DNA of 64,000 nucleotides, from contig NZ_JQLU01000005.1 of NCBI RefSeq assembly GCF_000744375.1, positions 2,899,496-2,963,495 on the forward strand. Reading direction: 5' to 3'. Below the pieces are notes generated by a model, which was given only the letters and a program-made list of their open reading frames with translations, was not told where the DNA came from and searched no databases. Below are positions 37,630 through 46,064 of the stretch, in pieces. The position numbers were made by a program, and so were the translations under genes. The DNA is from Carnobacterium gallinarum DSM 4847 (GTDB lineage Bacteria > Bacillota > Bacilli > Lactobacillales > Carnobacteriaceae). Within the stretch, counting starts at the first letter, position 1, and each line of letters begins with the position of its first letter.

Positions 37630-38421
37630 ATGGCAGTAATCTCAATGAAACAATTGCTAGAAGCAGGTGTTCACTTCGGTCACCAAACACGTCGTTGGAA
37701 CCCAAAAATGAAACGTTACATCTTTACAGAAAGAAACGGAATCTACATTATTGACTTACAAAAAACAGTTAAATTAGTAGACGAAGCTTACAACTACATG
37801 AAAGATGTTGCTGAAAATGGCGGAATCGCGCTATTCGTAGGAACTAAAAAACAAGCTCAAGAAGCTGTTAAAGACGAAGCTATCCGTTCAGGTCAATACT
37901 TTGTTAACCACCGTTGGTTAGGTGGAACATTAACAAACTGGGATACAATTCAAAAACGTATCAAACGTTTGAAAGAAATCAACAAAATGGAAGAGGACGG
38001 AACTTTTGACCTTTTACCTAAAAAAGAAGTTGGTATCTTAATGAAACAACGTGAACGTTTAGAAAAATTCTTAGGCGGAATCCAAGATATGCCAAGAATT
38101 CCAGACGTAATGTTTATTGTTGATCCTCGTAAAGAACGCATTGCTGTTCAAGAAGCTCACAAATTAAACATTCCTATCGTTGGGATTGTTGATACAAACT
38201 GTGATCCAGACGAAATTGATGTTGTTATTCCAGCGAATGATGATGCAATTCGTGCCGTTAAATTATTGACAGCTAAAATGGCTGATGCAATGATCGAAGG
38301 ACGTCAAGGTGAAGATGAAGTTGTTGAAGAAACTTTCGTTGCTGAAACAGTAACTGAAGGCGCAGAAACTGTTTCAATCGAAGAAATCGTTGAAGTAGTT
38401 GAAGGCGACAACGCTGAATAA
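37630..38421 (+). CDS. rpsB: 30S ribosomal protein S2
   Basis: 263 aa. The S2 signature runs from [22 protein letters not shown] at the N-terminus through [12 protein letters not shown] to the [19 protein letters not shown] block. The tail is a long acidic Val/Glu-rich extension typical of lactic acid bacteria. An in-frame TTG/ATG run from 37582 only covers the leader; the ATG at 37630 behind TTGGAGG is the start. First gene of rpsB-tsf, with a hairpin terminator between them. Confidence 0.98.
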   Translation: MAVISMKQLLEAGVHFGHQTRRWNPKMKRYIFTERNGIYIIDLQKTVKLVDEAYNYMKDVAENGGIALFVGTKKQAQEAVKDEAIRSGQYFVNHRWLGGTLTNWDTIQKRIKRLKEINKMEEDGTFDLLPKKEVGILMKQRERLEKFLGGIQDMPRIPDVMFIVDPRKERIAVQEAHKLNIPIVGIVDTNCDPDEIDVVIPANDDAIRAVKLLTAKMADAMIEGRQGEDEVVEETFVAETVTEGAETVSIEEIVEVVEGDNAE

Positions 38422-38438
38422 TCAACCAATATAACTTT

Positions 38439-38522
38439 TAGGCTGTCTCGAGTAAAGAGAGAAGTGAGAGCGACTTTTTACGAAGCGGCGTCATTTCTCT
38501 TTTAGAGATAGCCTATTTTTTA
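38439..38522 (+). terminator. Long hairpin terminator/attenuator between rpsB and tsf
   Basis: TAGGCTGTCTCGAG...AAAGAGAGAAGTGA pairs with TCATTTCTCTTTT...GAGATAGCCTA across a 25-nt apical part and runs into TTTTTT. The stem is about 25 bp with small defects. It probably lowers tsf transcription relative to rpsB. Confidence 0.8.
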
Positions 38523-38585
38523 TTTATAATTGTATAAATAATTAATTTAAAAATGAACGAACTATCTATTAGGAGGAATTATAAA

Positions 38586-39467
38586 ATGACACAAGTAACA
38601 GCAACTTTAGTTAAAAAATTACGTGATATGACTGGTGTTGGAATGATGGATGCTAAAAAAGCTTTAGTAGCCGTAGAAGGAGACATCGATAAAGCTGTCG
38701 ATCACTTAAGAGAACACGGAATGGCAAAGGCTGCTAAAAAAGCAGATCGTGTTGCTGCTGAAGGTTTAGCAAGTGTTTTTGTTGAAGGAAATACTGCTGC
38801 AATCGTTGAAATCAACTCAGAAACAGATTTCGTTTCTAAAAATGAACAATTCCAAACATTAGTAGCAGAAGTAACTCGTCAAGTTGCTGAAGCAAACCCA
38901 GCTACTCTTGAAGAAGCTCTTGAAATTAAAACTGCTAGTGGAACAATTAGTACTGAAATTTTAGAAGCAACTACTGTAATTGGTGAAAAAATCAGCTTCC
39001 GTCGTTTTGAACGTGTAACCAAAGATGACAATGCTGCATTTGGTGCTTATTTACACATGGGCGGACGTATTGCTGTGCTAGTTCTTCTTGAAGGAACTAC
39101 TGACGAAGAAATCGCAAAAGATGTTGCTATGCACATTGCTGCAATTAATCCTAAATATGTTTCTCGCGATCAAGTTTCTAAAGAAGAAATCGATCACGAA
39201 ACTAAAGTTTTAACTGAACAAGCACTTAATGAAGGCAAACCAGCTAACATCGTTGAAAAAATGATTCAAGGTCGTTTAAACAAATATTTAGCTGAAATTA
39301 GCTTAGTTGACCAATCATTTGTTAAAGATCCAGATCAAACTGTTGGTAAATTTGTGGCTTCTAAAGGCGCTACAATCAAATCATTCGTCCGCTTTGAAGT
39401 TGGCGAAGGAATTGAAAAACGTGAAGATAACTTTGTTGAAGAAGTTATGAGCCAAGTAAATAAATAA
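38586..39467 (+). CDS. tsf: Elongation factor Ts
   Basis: 293 aa. It exchanges GDP for GTP on EF-Tu. The N-terminal UBA-like domain has [16 protein letters not shown], followed by the [10 protein letters not shown] core, where the Asp-Phe pair contacts EF-Tu. An upstream frame from 38553 covers the AGGAGG site, so the ATG at 38586 (9-nt spacing) is the start. Transcribed from the rpsB promoter by read-through, or from its own AT-rich region near 38525-38530 (TATAAT). Confidence 0.98.
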   Translation: MTQVTATLVKKLRDMTGVGMMDAKKALVAVEGDIDKAVDHLREHGMAKAAKKADRVAAEGLASVFVEGNTAAIVEINSETDFVSKNEQFQTLVAEVTRQVAEANPATLEEALEIKTASGTISTEILEATTVIGEKISFRRFERVTKDDNAAFGAYLHMGGRIAVLVLLEGTTDEEIAKDVAMHIAAINPKYVSRDQVSKEEIDHETKVLTEQALNEGKPANIVEKMIQGRLNKYLAEISLVDQSFVKDPDQTVGKFVASKGATIKSFVRFEVGEGIEKREDNFVEEVMSQVNK

Positions 39468-39488
39468 TCAACCTTAGTCTTTAGTGAG

Positions 39489-39525
39489 AAAGGGAACGCA
39501 TCTAAATTGAGCGCTCCCTTTTTTC
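39489..39525 (+). terminator. Intrinsic terminator after tsf
   Basis: Stem AAGGGAACGC (39490-39499) / GCGCTCCCTT (39511-39520), one mismatch, then TTTT. Confidence 0.8.
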
Positions 39526-39551
39526 TTGCAATTATGATAAAATAGAAGTAG

Positions 39552-40298
<747 letters not shown>

Positions 40299-40300
40299 GA

Positions 40301-40858
40301 ATGAGTCAAGAATTATTAAATGCTGCAAAAGACAAAATGAAAAAAACAGAAGAAGCACTACAACGTGAGTTAGGTGCAATCCGTGCGGGTCGTGCAAATG
40401 CATCTATTTTAGATCGCATTCAAGTTGACTATTATGGTGCTGCAACGCCACTAAACCAAATCGCATCAATTACAATTCCAGAAGCTCGTGTATTAATGGT
40501 ATCTCCATTCGATAAAACAGCTTTACAAGATATCGAACGCGCATTAATGCAAAGTGATATTGGAATTAGCCCAACAAATGATGGAAATGTGATTCGTTTA
40601 GTGATTCCAATGCTAACTGAAGAACGCCGTAAAGAATTAGCGAAGCAAGTGAAAAAAGAAGGCGAAAATTCTAAAGTTGTTGTTCGTAATATTCGTCGTG
40701 ATTTAATTGACGTTTTAAAGAAAGCTGAAAAGAGCAAAGAAATGACTGAAGATGATTTACGAAATTATGAAACTGAAGCACAAAAATTAACAGATGCAAG
40801 TATCAAAAACCTTGATGGAATTGTTGCTGAAAAAGAAAAAGAATTGTTAGACGTATAA
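40301..40858 (+). CDS. frr: Ribosome recycling factor
   Basis: 185 aa, full length. With EF-G it splits the post-termination ribosome. Family stretches: [18 protein letters not shown], the [14 protein letters not shown] hinge, and [10 protein letters not shown]. The start follows GGGGGA of the pyrH end. A strong terminator follows; in Bacillus uppS comes next, but here an accessory insert intervenes. Confidence 0.98.
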   Translation: MSQELLNAAKDKMKKTEEALQRELGAIRAGRANASILDRIQVDYYGAATPLNQIASITIPEARVLMVSPFDKTALQDIERALMQSDIGISPTNDGNVIRLVIPMLTEERRKELAKQVKKEGENSKVVVRNIRRDLIDVLKKAEKSKEMTEDDLRNYETEAQKLTDASIKNLDGIVAEKEKELLDV

Positions 40859-40863
40859 TATTG

Positions 40864-40902
40864 AAACAGCTCATTATAAAATAATGAGCTGTTTTGTTTT
40901 TT
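40864..40902 (+). terminator. Intrinsic terminator after frr
   Basis: Perfect 13-bp stem AAACAGCTCATTA (40864-40876) / TAATGAGCTGTTT (40882-40894) and T-rich tail. Confidence 0.9.
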
Positions 40903-40978
40903 CATTCTGTTGAAAGCGTTTCTTATTTGTAGCATAATAAGCCTACTAACTTGATTCAGTCAAGAAAGGATGTTTTAT

Positions 40979-41499
40979 ATAGAAAATAAACAAACCAATC
41001 GAAGAATTAGGTTGTCCGTCACTTAATGAGTTGGGGAAAGTTTAGTTAAAGCACCTTCTCCCGTGAAAAAGAGAGATTAATGGAAAGAATTAGTAGAGTT
41101 AGTCTAGGATCATTTTGTCACAGATTCAATCAATGACAAAATGAATTGTAAAACATATAACTAGAATTACAATAGCTGGACAGAATAAGTATCAAGGAAT
41201 TACCTCAGGAGGATTTAATAATTTAAAATTTTCTAGATAAATTAAAAAAACTGATTTGCCAGTAGTAGGTGATGGGGATGAGTTAGAGGCTACTCATTAA
41301 TTGATTCAACGAAGAGTGTCGTTTTACAAATTGTCGACATCGTAAGGAACCAGGATGTGCTAGTCAGATTGGATCATTGGCGAGTAATCGATAGGAGGAC
41401 TATTTGAAATTACAACATGAAATTGCTTATCTAGATGCTAAATTGCAACAAAAAAGAAATAAGGAACTTAAAAAGGAGCTTAGCAGCGTTTCTTTTTAG
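40979..41499 (+). pseudogene. Decayed rsgA-like ribosome-assembly GTPase gene (GTPase domain deleted)
   Basis: No intact ORF exists here, but pieces of an RsgA-type GTPase can be read. An AAAGGA site precedes ATA (40979-40981) where the start codon should be. From about 41163 one frame gives RITIAGQNKYQGI...KKTDLPVVGD, like the N-terminal OB domain and its PxVGDWV mark, and then LIQRRVSFYK, like the L-PRxSxFxRK loop. At about 41328 the frame changes and reads NCRHRKEPGCA, the RsgA C-terminal zinc motif, followed by an in-frame TAG at 41392 where a Tyr codon is expected, then DYLKLQHEI and a basic tail to 41499. The whole GTPase domain (about 170 aa) is missing. RsgA matures the 30S subunit; this is presumably a lost second copy. 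Confidence 0.75.
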
Positions 41500-41541
41500 T
41501 AGATTATAAAAAAGTATGTCACTAATCATTTAAGAGAATAT

Positions 41542-41570
41542 TTGACAAAAAAATTAGACACTGTTATTCT
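41542..41570 (+). promoter_or_regulatory. Promoter of the blaI-like/M56 pair
   Basis: TTGACA (41542-41547), 17-nt spacer, TATTCT (41565-41570). Confidence 0.75.
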
Positions 41571-41585
41571 AAAATAATGAGAATA
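41565..41585. promoter_or_regulatory. Candidate operator for the BlaI-like repressor
   Basis: TATTCT (41565-41570) and AGAATA (41580-41585) form an inverted repeat with 9-nt spacing that covers the -10 element and start site. BlaI-type repressors bind such dyads, but the known sites use TACA/TGTA half-sites, so this is only a candidate. Confidence 0.35.
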
Positions 41586-41605
41586 GAAAGGGGACATGAA
41601 GGATT

Positions 41606-41989
41606 ATGATGCAACAAGTATCAGATTCCGAGCTTATAATTATGAAGCTTATTTGGGAGAATCAAGGAGAGATGATGTTTTCAGAGCTGACCGCTAAATT
41701 AGAAGACAATGGATATCAGTGGAAAAAAAATACGATTTTAACATTTTTATCACGCCTAGCTGAAAAAAAGATGTTACATGTTCAAAAAGTGGGACGACTA
41801 AATAAATACATCACATCGATATCGGAAGAATCATATTTGACACAGCAAACAGAAGATTTTTTGGGGAAAGTTTATGAGGGAGATGTATCTGGTTTAATTT
41901 CTACTCTTTTTCAAAATGAAATGATTTCTGAATCAGAAATTAATCAATTAAAAACATTTTGGAAAATGGAGAAAGATAAAAATGATTGA
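41606..41989 (+). CDS. BlaI/MecI/CopY family repressor
   Basis: 127 aa. A winged helix-turn-helix (about residues 5-72) has the family marks SDSELIIMKLIWENQG, KKNTILTFLSRLAEKKML and the wing GRLNKYIT. The C-terminal dimerisation half contains FLGKVYEGDVSGLIS. In BlaI/MecI a protease signal leads to cleavage near the middle of the protein. Two adjacent Met codons (41606, 41609) are possible starts; GAAGGA lies just upstream. The gene overlaps the M56 peptidase by 8 nt, as in bla/mec systems. No beta-lactamase gene lies nearby. Confidence 0.9.
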   Translation: MMQQVSDSELIIMKLIWENQGEMMFSELTAKLEDNGYQWKKNTILTFLSRLAEKKMLHVQKVGRLNKYITSISEESYLTQQTEDFLGKVYEGDVSGLISTLFQNEMISESEINQLKTFWKMEKDKND

Positions 41990-42992
41990 GCCTATTAAAC
42001 AATTTTTATCTCTTTCTTTATCAGGAACAGCTATATTTTTAATAGTATGGATACTTAGAAGATTTACTAAGAAATATTTCAGTAAAAAATGGGTTTATTA
42101 TAGTTGGTTATTAGTTGCTTTTCGATTAATTTTACCAGTTTCTTTTGGCTATAATATAATGAATCAAGTATTTCGTTATATAATTGGTGGAAGACACGTA
42201 AGGCCAAATGGACCAGTTATTATTGGAGATAATGTGATTATTGGAAATAATGTGATCGTGGGAAATTCTAACAATTTAGTTGAATATGTCATTTTTGTCG
42301 TGTGGGTAGTCGTTTCAGGAACTCTTATTATTCGTAAAATAACTAAATACCAAAGCTTTTCAAAATATATAAGTGCAGGGTGGAAATTAGTTGATGAACC
42401 TGAGAAATTAGATATCCTAGGACAAGTTTGTGAAGATTTGAATGTGAACAGATTAGTAGAACTACATACGAATCCCTTAATTAGTTCACCTGTTTTGATG
42501 GGGATTCTAAAACCGACTATTGTTTTGCCACATGTACAAATGAATGATGAAGCACTTTATTATATTCTGTTACATGAAATGACCCATTATAAACGTAAAG
42601 ATCTACTTTATAAGTGGTTTATTCAACTAGTTATTTGTCTTCATTGGTTTAATCCCATTCTTTATTTATTTGGAAGAGAAATGAATAAAGATTGTGAATT
42701 TTCTTGTGATGAAGCGATTATTATACGACGAACAACATCAGAGCGTATGGATTATGGCGAAACATTGCTAACTACGTTCACTTCTGCTGGAAAATATAAA
42801 GAAACATCCATAATAGTTCCATTCTATGAAGATTTAACTGAAATTAAACAACGTTTAGTAGCAATTTTAACTCCATGTCAACCATCTAGAGGATTAAGAG
42901 CTTTGGAAATTATTTTAAGTTTGCTTTTAATTAGTTTAGTAGTCATTTTAGGCGTTTATAGACAGGAACCATTTCCGGGTTTTAATCTATAG
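41982..42992 (+). CDS. BlaR1/MecR1-like M56 membrane metallopeptidase lacking the penicillin-sensor domain
   Basis: 336 aa. Four membrane segments (about residues 10-28, 38-58, 100-118 and, at the C-end, 305-325) and the gluzincin HExxH motif LLHEMTHYKRKD (His about 197) with the later ligand block ECSCDEA-like EFSCDEAII. BlaR1 and MecR1 are near 585 aa and end with a beta-lactam-binding domain; this protein stops after the last membrane helix. Its outside loop (about 70-98) is instead rich in Gly, Asn, Ile and Val with a repeating pattern (PVIIGDNVIIGNNVIVGN). It likely cleaves or inactivates the repressor encoded upstream, but the signal is not beta-lactam binding by the usual domain. Confidence 0.85.
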   Translation: MIEPIKQFLSLSLSGTAIFLIVWILRRFTKKYFSKKWVYYSWLLVAFRLILPVSFGYNIMNQVFRYIIGGRHVRPNGPVIIGDNVIIGNNVIVGNSNNLVEYVIFVVWVVVSGTLIIRKITKYQSFSKYISAGWKLVDEPEKLDILGQVCEDLNVNRLVELHTNPLISSPVLMGILKPTIVLPHVQMNDEALYYILLHEMTHYKRKDLLYKWFIQLVICLHWFNPILYLFGREMNKDCEFSCDEAIIIRRTTSERMDYGETLLTTFTSAGKYKETSIIVPFYEDLTEIKQRLVAILTPCQPSRGLRALEIILSLLLISLVVILGVYRQEPFPGFNL

Positions 42993-43011
42993 AAATTTAG
43001 CTAAGTAGATG

Positions 43012-43044
43012 GACTCCCAAAGTGAAAAATAAATTTTGGGAGTC
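43012..43044. repeat. Inverted repeat, weak terminator candidate between convergent genes
   Basis: GACTCCCAAA (43012-43021) and TTTGGGAGTC (43035-43044) form a perfect 10-bp stem, but neither side has a clear T tract. Confidence 0.5.
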
Positions 43045-43077
43045 TATACATAATGTATCCGAATGGATTAGTGGAAT

Positions 43078-43584
43078 TTACGAACGTTGTGTATAATAAA
43101 TTCGATCTAAGGCAATCGCAGTTAATAAGAAACCAAGTTGATTTTGTTTGTTATCGATTTCAATATGATATTCATCGCCACCAATTGTTAATTTGCGTTT
43201 ATCAATATCACACAGAACTTCTCCATTTAAAGTAAATTGGTGACTTCCAGATATGCCGTAACCAAAATGAACATCACCAATTGGAGAATCAATTTTAAAG
43301 TTATAGGTGAAAAAATTTAAAGAACGAGCCATAGAAATAATTTTTTGATCTCCCACTTTAATATGATATTTTTTATAATTATACGCTAAAAATTGAGTTA
43401 GTATACTCATAAGGTTCACATCAGTCGAGCATTTTGCTAAGCTGACACCATTTAAATCAGTAATTTCAAAGTTTTCACGTCCGAAGAAACTACCTTTCAC
43501 TTTATAAAGTGGTTCACCATCACCTGTAAAAATGTCATAGACTGGTTTTAAAGCAATAAGTTTTTGTTTAATAATATATTTCAT
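43078..43584 (-). CDS. LURP-one-related (YxjI-type) family protein
   Basis: 168 aa. The sequence follows the LURP-one/Tubby-like beta-barrel pattern: short N-terminal helix, then repeating strands such as YDIFTGDGEPLYKVKGSFFG and FEITDLNGVSLAKCS, and IGDVHFGYG. The fold resembles phospholipid scramblase and Tubby; in bacteria the function is not established. The first ATG (43590) is 1 nt from AAAGGAG; the third residue Met (43584) has 7-nt spacing and is taken as start. A promoter TTGACA-18-TAGAAT (43700-43671, minus strand) lies upstream. Confidence 0.75.
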   Translation of the reverse strand: MKYIIKQKLIALKPVYDIFTGDGEPLYKVKGSFFGRENFEITDLNGVSLAKCSTDVNLMSILTQFLAYNYKKYHIKVGDQKIISMARSLNFFTYNFKIDSPIGDVHFGYGISGSHQFTLNGEVLCDIDKRKLTIGGDEYHIEIDNKQNQLGFLLTAIALDRIYYTQRS

Positions 43585-43670
43585 ATCCATACTCCTTTTT
43601 AATCAAATTGTTTATAAGTAAAATTTGTTCGATTTTCTCCTTTATTTTTTTATGTTCAAACACATTCGTT

Positions 43671-43700
43671 ATTCTACCACGCCTACACGATGTGTGTCAA
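43671..43700 (-). promoter_or_regulatory. Promoter of the LURP-one-like gene
   Basis: Minus strand TTGACA (43700-43695), 18-nt spacer, TAGAAT (43676-43671). Confidence 0.6.
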
Positions 43701-43795
43701 ATGCGAATAAAAAATAATAGATAGGATTGAGTTTTTTTATCAAAAATACACCGGTAGGGCTTTAAATTAGTGGGATTCCTTTTTATTTTAATCAC

Positions 43796-43845
43796 AAAAA
43801 AATAAGTCGAATTGATGTATATTTTCATCAATTCGGCTTATTTAT
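43796..43845 (-). terminator. Intrinsic terminator for the small gene at 43860-44132
   Basis: Near-perfect 18-bp stem AAATAAGTCGAATTGATG (43800-43817) / CATCAATTCGGCTTATTT (43826-43843). The A tract at 43796-43802 gives the T tract on the minus strand. Confidence 0.85.
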
Positions 43846-43859
43846 AAGTTTTTTTATGT

Positions 43860-44132
43860 TTATTTTCCTGTTGGTGCAATAAAGGATTTGTATTCAGCTA
43901 AAAAAGTTGTGTATTCTTCTTGATTAAAATGTTCATAATGAGTAGCTGTATGAAGAATTTTTTTAATCTCATAAACGGCTTTTTTCTGTTCATACCAAGA
44001 TTTAAGTTTGTTTTCGCTACCTTTCAATTCCTCTAAAGTTGAATCAAGTTCTGTGACAATATGTGCAATTTCTTGAAGTGCTGCAACCTTCTTTGTTTCC
44101 TCATCTTGAATTTCTGGAAAATCATCCATCAT
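43860..44132 (-). CDS. Hypothetical small coiled-coil protein
   Basis: 90 aa, unrecognised. Acidic N-terminus, then a charged helical stretch with heptad-like spacing (IAHIVTELDSTLEELKGSENKLKSWYEQKKAVYEIKKIL) and a His/Tyr/Phe-rich C-part. No membrane helix or Cys. The two leading Met codons (44132 and 44129) both follow AAGGG. It is a single gene with its own terminator, lying in the insert between frr and uppS. No function is inferred. Confidence 0.6.
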   Translation of the reverse strand: MMDDFPEIQDEETKKVAALQEIAHIVTELDSTLEELKGSENKLKSWYEQKKAVYEIKKILHTATHYEHFNQEEYTTFLAEYKSFIAPTGK

Positions 44133-44385
44133 AATCCCTTCTTTCTTTGTTATTTAATTGAAGTGTACTAAATAATAAATAGGATTTCAAATGATACCCC
44201 TTACATTTCAGGCTTTGAAATGAACCACTTTTTATTTTTTCTAAAAACTAAAGAGAAACTTAATCATCTATTCGGGTTTTATACATAAATCCTTAATAAA
44301 TGACGCGTAAGATTATTCTAAATAAAAATAAAACGGAAAAAAGTAGAATTTTTTACAAAATAAATAGGAATGTGTATCACTTTTT

Positions 44386-44393
44386 GCTACAAT
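44386..44393 (+). promoter_or_regulatory. Extended -10 promoter candidate for uppS; rest of the 44133-44428 gap
   Basis: TGCTACAAT is an extended -10 just upstream of uppS. No good -35 is seen at 17 nt. The rest of this 295-bp AT-rich gap shows nothing else. Confidence 0.4.
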
Positions 44394-44428
44394 AGATTAA
44401 GTTGAGTACAGAAATTGGAGGGAACTAC

Positions 44429-45205
44429 TTGAAACATTTATTTAGACGAAAAGGAACATTGGTTGAACAAGCAAATGAGTTTCCTTTTCAAGCAAATGAA
44501 GTAATCCCCAATCATATTGCCATCATTATGGATGGGAATGGACGCTGGGCACAAAGAAAATTTCTACCTCGAGTTGCTGGGCACAAAGAGGGGATGAATA
44601 CGGTAAAAAAAATCACGAAGCATGCCAGTAGATTGGGCGTTAAAGTTTTGACGTTATATGCGTTTTCAACTGAGAATTGGAAGCGACCAACAGATGAAGT
44701 TAGTTTTTTAATGCAATTGCCAGTAGACTTCTTTGATACTTTTGTACCAGATTTAATTAAAGAGAATGTAAAAGTGAATGTGATGGGATTTGTGGATCAA
44801 TTGCCAGTACACACAAAAAAAGCAGTTGAAAAAGCAATAGAGGATACAAAAAATAACACTGGTATGATTTTGAATTTTGCTTTAAACTATGGTAGTCGTA
44901 GTGAAATGTTGGAAGCTACGAAATTGATTGCCAAAAAGGTTCAAGAAAATCAATTAACGGTTGATGAAATAACTGAGGAAACCTATTCAGAAGCGTTAAT
45001 GACTCATACTTTAGGAAAGTATCAAGATCCGGACTTACTGATTCGTACAAGTGGTGAAGAACGCATTAGTAATTTTTTGCTATGGCAGATTGCATATAGT
45101 GAATTTTATTTTACTCAGATTCTTTGGCCTGATTTTGATGAGAGTGTTCTTGAAATGGCAATCGGAGTCTATCAAAGTCGCCATAGAAGATTTGGCGGTT
45201 TATAA
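44429..45205 (+). CDS. uppS: Isoprenyl transferase (undecaprenyl diphosphate synthase)
   Basis: 258 aa. It condenses farnesyl and isopentenyl diphosphates to C55 undecaprenyl diphosphate, the lipid carrier for cell wall synthesis. Catalytic Asp35 lies in IIMDGNGRWAQ; other marks are the STENWKRP block and the C-terminal IRTSGEERISNFLLWQ. Upstream TTG at 44402 would place codons across the GGAGGG site; the TTG at 44429, 6 nt after it, fits. It begins the uppS-cdsA-dxr-rseP-proS-polC series. Confidence 0.96.
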   Translation: MKHLFRRKGTLVEQANEFPFQANEVIPNHIAIIMDGNGRWAQRKFLPRVAGHKEGMNTVKKITKHASRLGVKVLTLYAFSTENWKRPTDEVSFLMQLPVDFFDTFVPDLIKENVKVNVMGFVDQLPVHTKKAVEKAIEDTKNNTGMILNFALNYGSRSEMLEATKLIAKKVQENQLTVDEITEETYSEALMTHTLGKYQDPDLLIRTSGEERISNFLLWQIAYSEFYFTQILWPDFDESVLEMAIGVYQSRHRRFGGL

Positions 45206-45223
45206 TTTAAGGAGGATATACGT

Positions 45224-46009
45224 GTGAAACAAAGAGTGATTACGGCAGTTATTGCCTTGATTTTCTTTATCCCAGTGGTTTATTATGGATCGTGGGTATT
45301 GGAAATTGTTGTAGCTGCAATGGGATTGATTGGATTATTTGAACTATTTAAGATGAAAGGCAATTCTATTTTTTCCATAGAAGGTTTGATTGCTAGTATT
45401 GGAACGTTACTATTGATTGCTCCTACAAAGTGGTTAGCCTTTTTACCAGAAAATTATTCACAGCTGTACTTATTTTATGTATGTGGAATCCTACTATTGA
45501 TTTGTACTGTTTTTTCAAAAAATTCTTTTACTTTTGATGATGCAGGAGTAGCGATTTTAGGTTCTTTATATATAGGTTATGGTTTCCATTATTTTATTGA
45601 AACTCGCGCAGCCGGATTTAGTTTATTAATGTATATTTTATTTGTCGTTTGGGCAACAGATATTGGAGCGTACATGTTTGGTCGCAAGATTGGGAAAAAT
45701 AAACTAGCACCAGCCATTAGTCCAAATAAAACAATAGAAGGTTCATTGGGTGGAATTGCCTCAGCTTTAGTAGTTGCAGCAGTTTACTTATACTTTTATC
45801 CTCAAGGCTATTCAATGGGAACAATGCTAGCTTTAACTGTATTATTCTCGATTTCTGGTCAATTAGGAGATTTAGTTGAATCTGCCTTCAAACGTCATTA
45901 TGACGTTAAAGACTCAGGAACTATTTTGCCAGGGCATGGTGGCATTTTAGATCGTTTTGATAGTTTATTATTTGTTTTACCTATTTTACATTTAGCAGCA
46001 CTTATTTAA
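45224..46009 (+). CDS. cdsA: Phosphatidate cytidylyltransferase
   Basis: 261 aa with seven to eight membrane helices. It makes CDP-diacylglycerol from phosphatidic acid and CTP for phospholipid synthesis. The CDP-alcohol signature lies at the C-terminus: SGTILPGHGGILDRFDS, with the SPNKTIEGSLGG block before it. The start is GTG at 45224 after AAGGAGG. 19 bp after uppS, same transcript. Confidence 0.96.
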   Translation: MKQRVITAVIALIFFIPVVYYGSWVLEIVVAAMGLIGLFELFKMKGNSIFSIEGLIASIGTLLLIAPTKWLAFLPENYSQLYLFYVCGILLLICTVFSKNSFTFDDAGVAILGSLYIGYGFHYFIETRAAGFSLLMYILFVVWATDIGAYMFGRKIGKNKLAPAISPNKTIEGSLGGIASALVVAAVYLYFYPQGYSMGTMLALTVLFSISGQLGDLVESAFKRHYDVKDSGTILPGHGGILDRFDSLLFVLPILHLAALI

Positions 46010-46064
46010 TCGTTGAAAGGAAGTGAAAAAGTAGTTGTCGTCATTTGATAGCTACTTTTATTGT

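Noticed and set aside
40912-40926. cre-like TGAAAGCGTTTCTT upstream of the rsgA remnant
   Set aside because: The right half lacks the CA end and the gene behind it is dead; too weak to call.
42180-42280. Hexapeptide-repeat acyltransferase fold inside the M56 peptidase
   Set aside because: Only about four short turns are present in one loop between membrane helices; not enough for a left-handed beta-helix enzyme.
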